DNA of 64,000 nt. It comes from Diphasiastrum complanatum (taxonomy: Eukaryota > Streptophyta > Lycopodiopsida > Lycopodiales > Lycopodiaceae). A program made the translations under genes and the position numbers. Below the pieces are notes generated by a model. It searched no databases. It saw only the letters and a list, made by a program, of their open reading frames with translations, and was not told the DNA's origin. The stretch is from NCBI GenBank assembly GCA_029204225.1, contig CM055114.1:14517371-14581370 (forward strand), in the 5' to 3' direction. Shown in pieces: positions 59,952 through 64,000 of this stretch (within the stretch, counting starts at the first letter, position 1; each line of letters starts with the position of its first letter).

Positions 59952-60095
59952 ATATCGATTCAGTGCGCTCGAAACCATATTCCTTCACGCCCATCCGCTA
60001 CCAGCTTACGTAATTGTTGAGCTCCGGTATCGCTTCGATGCGTCCGACCTGAGGTCTGATCATGTAATCAACATTATCGCGCGCTAAACCGCTAC
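59945..60095. repeat. Second repeat cluster between divergent ORFs
   Basis: Three more copies of the motif: ATATCGATTCAGTGCGCTCG (59952), TATCGCTTCGATGCGTCCG (60032) and ATTATCGCGCGC (60078). They lie between a minus-strand ORF starting at 59951 and a plus-strand ORF starting at 60105, so they could serve both as promoter and as transposase sites. Confidence 0.55.
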
Positions 60096-60104
60096 TACAC
60101 ATTA

Positions 60105-60338
60105 ATGGCGCAGACCAAGCAGACAACACGTGGGCATTCAGGTGGAATACCAATTTCAGGTGCGGGTCAGGGAAATCCACAACCGACACCTCGTCCACCA
60201 CACCTCCTCCTAGGCCAAGGGGCAGAAGAAGAGACCCTCCATGTCTCAAGGATATTCAGAAGATCGAAAATTCATATCCAATTGCAGTGGCCGAGTGTTC
60301 TCCACCCAAGCTACTTCCAACTGGAGAAATGGATTTAG
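60105..60338 (+). CDS. ORF with histone H3-like N-terminal tail
   Basis: The first residues MAQTKQTTRGHSGG match the H3 tail (MARTKQTARKSTGG) at 9 of 14 positions, including Lys4 and Arg8; Arg2 and Lys9 are changed. A Gly/Pro-rich stretch follows (GAGQGNPQPTPRPP). There is no histone fold, and the frame ends after 77 codons at 60338, possibly truncated by a frameshift. It starts 10 bp after a copy of the element repeat and converges with gene C. A tail mimic read by chromatin factors is speculative; H3 K4-type recognition would be the first idea. Confidence 0.4.
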   Translation: MAQTKQTTRGHSGGIPISGAGQGNPQPTPRPPHLLLGQGAEEETLHVSRIFRRSKIHIQLQWPSVLHPSYFQLEKWI

Positions 60339-61070
60339 AGGTTATAGATTGTTGATTATGTTTAAATAGTCATCTCACTTTATGTGGATGAGACACACTT
60401 ACAAATTTTTTTAATAGAAATATACTTACAGTTTTTCTATGGTTGTTCTTACATGTTTTTTTTTCCTCTTATCAATTCAGGTTATGATTCATTCATCTTC
60501 AATTTCTACTGTTTTTCGACATGTTTGTTTTTCATAGCCTTGGTTTGCCTTGCCTTTACCATGGTCTTTTTTTGGATAAGTTCAGAATGATGATCTGATC
60601 GAACCTTTGCCACAACCAATCCAAACATGCGACATTAGTTCACTTAGATTTGTCACAGCAAAGCTTTGATCAGATCATCATCTGAACATATCCAAATATG
60701 CCAAGACAACGACAATACAGACCAAGGCAATGAAGACAAAAAATACAACCGATATATATGAGACTTCAACAAGGGCAAGCGTTCAACTGGAGTTCAAGTG
60801 ACTGAAGATTGGAGATAGTGCATTTCCTGTGGAGATAATGAATCTTGCTATCGAAAACTCATATTATCCAATTGCAATTACATTGTGTTTTGCACCATGG
60901 AAATGGAGATCATAGAAATGAATGAGTTTCATAGAAAAAGTGGTTCATATATATTCTTAAATGATGTATACAAATAATTGTATTACATAATACAAAATTC
61001 CATAGTTCATAATCTATGGATCTTCAATTTCGATGGATGTTTTAATGTCTTTGCATTTTATATGCTCTTC
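60339..61070. other. No clear gene; partial repeat of the preceding ORF region
   Basis: The phrase TCGAAAATTCATATCCAATTGCAG near 60265 recurs as TCGAAAACTCATATTATCCAATTGCAA near 60848, so part of the preceding ORF region seems duplicated. Otherwise AT-rich without a supported frame. Confidence 0.35.
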
Positions 61071-62356
61071 CTACCTTACTCTTACCTGCACAAGAGAAAT
61101 TGTTTAGTTATATATTTTATGGAACTGATTCACTTAGAAATAGAAAAAAAGGAATATTTTTATATGGCATAATGTACCTTTACACCATTCAATCGAAATT
61201 GATAGTATTGAGGTAGATCGAATTGCAACATGTCTAGTTCTGATCGAATGTGATTGAGACACCAATCTTCCTCGACTTCAACCATTGCAAGAATGTTGTC
61301 ATTTCTTTTCACTGTTATCTGAAGTTGCTCTCGAGGGTTTATACCAAAATCTTGATCAAGTGGCTTCCAAACTTTTTTGTATTTAATCTATCTTCTATAA
61401 TACAGCAGCAAAGTGAGCATTTGTTTTTCGATGTGATATCTAAATGTCATGGATGAGTAACATACTCTGCACTCAACTTGCTGATTTTGTTTTGTATCCC
61501 AACCATCATCCAACAACTCGGTGATTATATCAGCACTCAAGTCCTTACAAATAAACATTGTTTTTGTTCTCCGAACATTGCATTTGAAAAAAAAATCAAC
61601 AAAAAATTATATAAGATATATACCAACTTAATCTATTATTTTTTGATCCAGTGCTGCATTTTAATATACTCTTAATATCAATATATAGCCTAGATAAAAG
61701 AATTTCTGAAATTGCTGCATCAGGAGAAATCCATTCCTCACTCAAGAAATCTGGTAGAGGATATGACTCTAATCTACCAACTAAACCATTTACAGAAAAA
61801 ATATGCGTGATCATAATAAAAAACTCCTGACTCTAAAAGTGATTTTGGAGAAGGACCTTTATATTGTAAAATACGGATATCCGAATGTATGACATCGATT
61901 ATTCCTGCAATCGATTGAGCTGATTGCCATTCAAAGAAATTTGATGGATACAAATCTGCAAAACCAACAAAAACATCTCAAGAAAAATATAATTTAAAGA
62001 CAATGATAAATATATAGAAATTGAATCTGAAAACTTACAATTGCATTTCCTTCTATCATTTGGATTCAGATCATGAATGTTGAGCTCATTGTGAAGATAA
62101 GCATGTTGAACTAAAACTTCCGTGATAGATTGACCGGCAGGTGATACTTTAAAATCCATTATCCTGCCTTTCCAAGAGCTTTTATATATGTTATCCGATC
62201 TTTTTCTTTTCGAAATGAGCCTTTTGCAAAGGGATGCATCAAGATCCATTGATATTTTCGATAAATTCTTGGCATCCATCGATCTTCTGCATTTTTTTCA
62301 TTGCAAATATTGATTGCATCAATGGTTCCTCTTGGTCTCCGATTATGTGTAGCCAT
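61071..62356 (-). pseudogene. Element gene C, copy 2 (unknown protein)
   Basis: Homologous to 32660-31815 but longer. Exon 1 starts MATHNRRPRGTIDAI at 62356, holds WMPRIYRKYQWILMHP, shifts frame near 62190, continues WKGRIMDFKVSPAG and VQHAYLHNELN, and ends at 62039 before GTAAGT. Exon 2 from 61965 (after TTTTGCAG) holds LYPSNFFEWQSAQS and IDVIHSDIRILQYKG, then changes frame at a T-run (near 61830) to SEEWISPDAAISE. Exon 3 (about 61564-61178) has one stop and ends DLPQYYQFRLNGVK; its IRSELD...LPxxYxF segment recalls ubiquitin-like beta-grasp folds, a weak inference. A 15-nt last exon (61085-61071) gives VRVR and the stop. The function is unknown. Confidence 0.6.
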
Positions 62357-62499
62357 TAGTAAAAAATACGAGTACGCAAGTCGGAGAGAATGTAGATATT
62401 GTGAGGTAAACTTAAAAATGACAAGAAAATGAGAGATAGAATGAAAAAAATGAGAGATATACCTATGATGACAAAAAGTTCCTTAACTACAAGGATTAG

Positions 62500-62700
62500 T
62501 TAACCACAGTTTATGAATATTGACGTCAAATCAACCTCGAGTGAACAATGACGGGCAGCATAAGAGTATTCGGACAGTAACTGTGGTCCAATCACAATTA
62601 TTTATTCTGTCCGGCGGGATATTTGAAAATCACGAAAATTTGGCCTGTAAAGTTAAATACAATTTCCGTTCATCAACCACTGTTACAGTTCGTCACAGAT
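62500..62700. repeat. Inverted repeat motifs upstream of gene C
   Basis: CGGACAGTAACTGTGGT (near 62571) recurs inverted as ACCACTGTTACAGTTCG (near 62679), and AACCACAGTT (near 62503) is a third partial copy. These lie 150-340 bp upstream of the gene C start and may mark the end of that element. Confidence 0.5.
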
Positions 62701-62988
62701 GGACACCATTCATTGGGACACATAAGCGGTGAAAGCGTGCGAAGTCAAAAAGAACATCTTGACAAAGGGCCCATTTTGAGTTCTAATATCCCCTAATGCC
62801 CGGTAGACAGTCATACCTATGTTTGGAATACGATGATGTTTGGTTCTAAAATGAAATGTTCAAGAATAACTGCTCCATAGTACTACTCTTGTAAGCAATT
62901 CTGAATGCCCATAATGTTGCGTGCAATATATGTTCTCAATCAGACCAACTTGCTTCAACTGTTTTCGTCTTGATAGTACAGAGAATCT

Positions 62989-63465
62989 GTTAAAATCCTA
63001 TTAGGATCTAGTGCAATATGCAGATCACATCAATCAATCACCATAGACACTCCTCACAAGCTCTCAAAGATGGCACAACAAAAGCTTTAGATTACAAAGA
63101 GGAAAACTGTACATATGCCAAAATCCCCAACATGCATGGGCTCGACAAGTGTCAACACACTAAAAAGGCACATGTTCTGACTAGAAGGCCCAACATGGGC
63201 TAAAATATTGACAAACCCAGGACATGCCCTGAGTATAGCATAACAAAGCCAAAATATATCCTGTACAGGCTAATTTCTCCTACCTGGCTAACCCAAGTAG
63301 TCGTCTATGGAAGTACTGCCCGACTGATATGATGATAGTGGGGTCACATTCCGATAACAACCAAAAATCGTAAATCCTAATTAACTGAAGATATCTACAG
63401 TTAATTACAATACTGAACTTCAAGCTTACAATAAAAATATATCAGATCGAATCTGATTCTTAACA
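62989..63465 (-). mobile_element. 3' LTR of a minus-strand retroelement
   Basis: 477 bp, starting TGTTAAGAATCAGATTCGAT at 63465 and ending ATTTTAACA at 62989, so the ends form TGTTAA/TTAACA. The polypurine tract GAGCTTAAGGGAGAG (63480-63466) lies directly before it. No primer site follows at 62988, so this is a true 3' end. The element body continues to the right, beyond the window. Confidence 0.7.
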
Positions 63466-63480
63466 CTCTCCCTTAAGCTC

Positions 63481-64000
63481 AAATGTAGTAGGAGTAAAGA
63501 AAATATTGTAGCAGCGTCTCGAGTGTCCAAAAGATGTTATGCATGTCACAACTACCCTGTACTTGAGTCACACTCCAAGCACACCATCAAACCGCCAGGT
63601 TTGGCACACAAAATATCATGCAAACACAATGCCTCATACATAGAGTCTATCACACTCTCGACCAACCTGACTTGTCCCCAATCCAACTTGACCACAAGTG
63701 GATCACATGAGAGACATGGCTCAAACTGAGGAAATCCCACTACCACCATGAGACTTACATCCTCCATCTAGCTAGGCTGACATCCTATCAGACACTTACA
63801 AAGCACAAACTTGTAAAGCTGACATAAATGAGTGGATTGAGGCTCATTTGAGAAAATCTTACTACCACCAAAAGATTGCACCCTCACCAGATAGACAACT
63901 AGTAGACAATGACAAGTCAATGAGCATGATAATGACTACTTTGTTTTCACACGTAGCAAATGCACAACCACATAAAACTCTGACTCAGATCTAGACTCTT
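63481..64000 (-). other. 3' internal region of the retroelement, non-coding here
   Basis: The 520 bp before the polypurine tract show no RNase H motif; the short frame at 63552-63767 has no domain. In many plant elements a non-coding stretch separates pol from the 3' LTR. Confidence 0.4.

Noticed and set aside
60105-60338. A histone H3 gene or processed H3 pseudogene
   Set aside because: Only the first 14 residues resemble H3. What follows is Gly/Pro-rich, with none of the histone-fold sequence that a processed copy would keep.

Overview
This window is nuclear DNA of a land plant. Two genes are plant-specific and interrupted by many short introns: the cytosolic 4-alpha-glucanotransferase DPE2 at the left edge and a plastid-type DUF760 protein near 48 kb. 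Almost everything else is decayed transposable element sequence, mostly Ty1/copia with some Ty3/gypsy. The species cannot be named from the sequence. The high repeat load and some element types not usual in crop annotations would fit a large-genome lineage such as a fern or lycophyte, but that is a guess.

Layout. 1-6.0 kb (minus): the first 13 coding exons of DPE2, about 607 codons, running off the left edge; one intron has the AT-AC ends and branch site of a U12-type intron. 6.6-7.3 kb: likely promoter with CACGTG boxes. 7.5-10.4 kb: tandem repeats, a 231-bp Helitron-like element and otherwise empty DNA. 10.5-25 kb: a dense copia/gypsy graveyard with internally deleted and mosaic elements, a MITE, and LTRs flanked on one side by the polypurine tract of one element and on the other by a primer site or gag. 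25.0-27.7 kb: copy 1 of an unfamiliar two-gene DNA element (genes A and B). 28-41 kb: copia, gypsy and a fragment of a third unfamiliar gene (C), a GA microsatellite, a SINE-like unit and several tandem duplications. 41.2-43.4 kb: copia LTR, primer site, gag, protease and start of integrase. 47.2-49.2 kb (minus): the DUF760 gene. 53.0-55.2 kb: gypsy relic without reverse transcriptase. 55.2-62.7 kb: copy 2 of genes B and A plus a fuller gene C, with clusters of a roughly 17-bp motif rich in ATATCG and GCGCG. 63.0-64 kb: 3' LTR of a minus-strand element that leaves the window.

The most unusual content is the A/B/C system. Genes A and B occur twice, in opposite orientation, each time tail to tail with 30-60 bp between their stop codons and with introns at the same places. 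B looks like a transposase. Near A in both copies lie repeats of the same motif, which would suit transposase binding sites. Gene C occurs twice as well. Next to one repeat cluster a short ORF begins with 14 residues matching the histone H3 tail at 9 positions. All copies carry stops or frameshifts, so this is a fossil family in this window. The family assignment is inferred by comparing the two copies with each other; no database was consulted.
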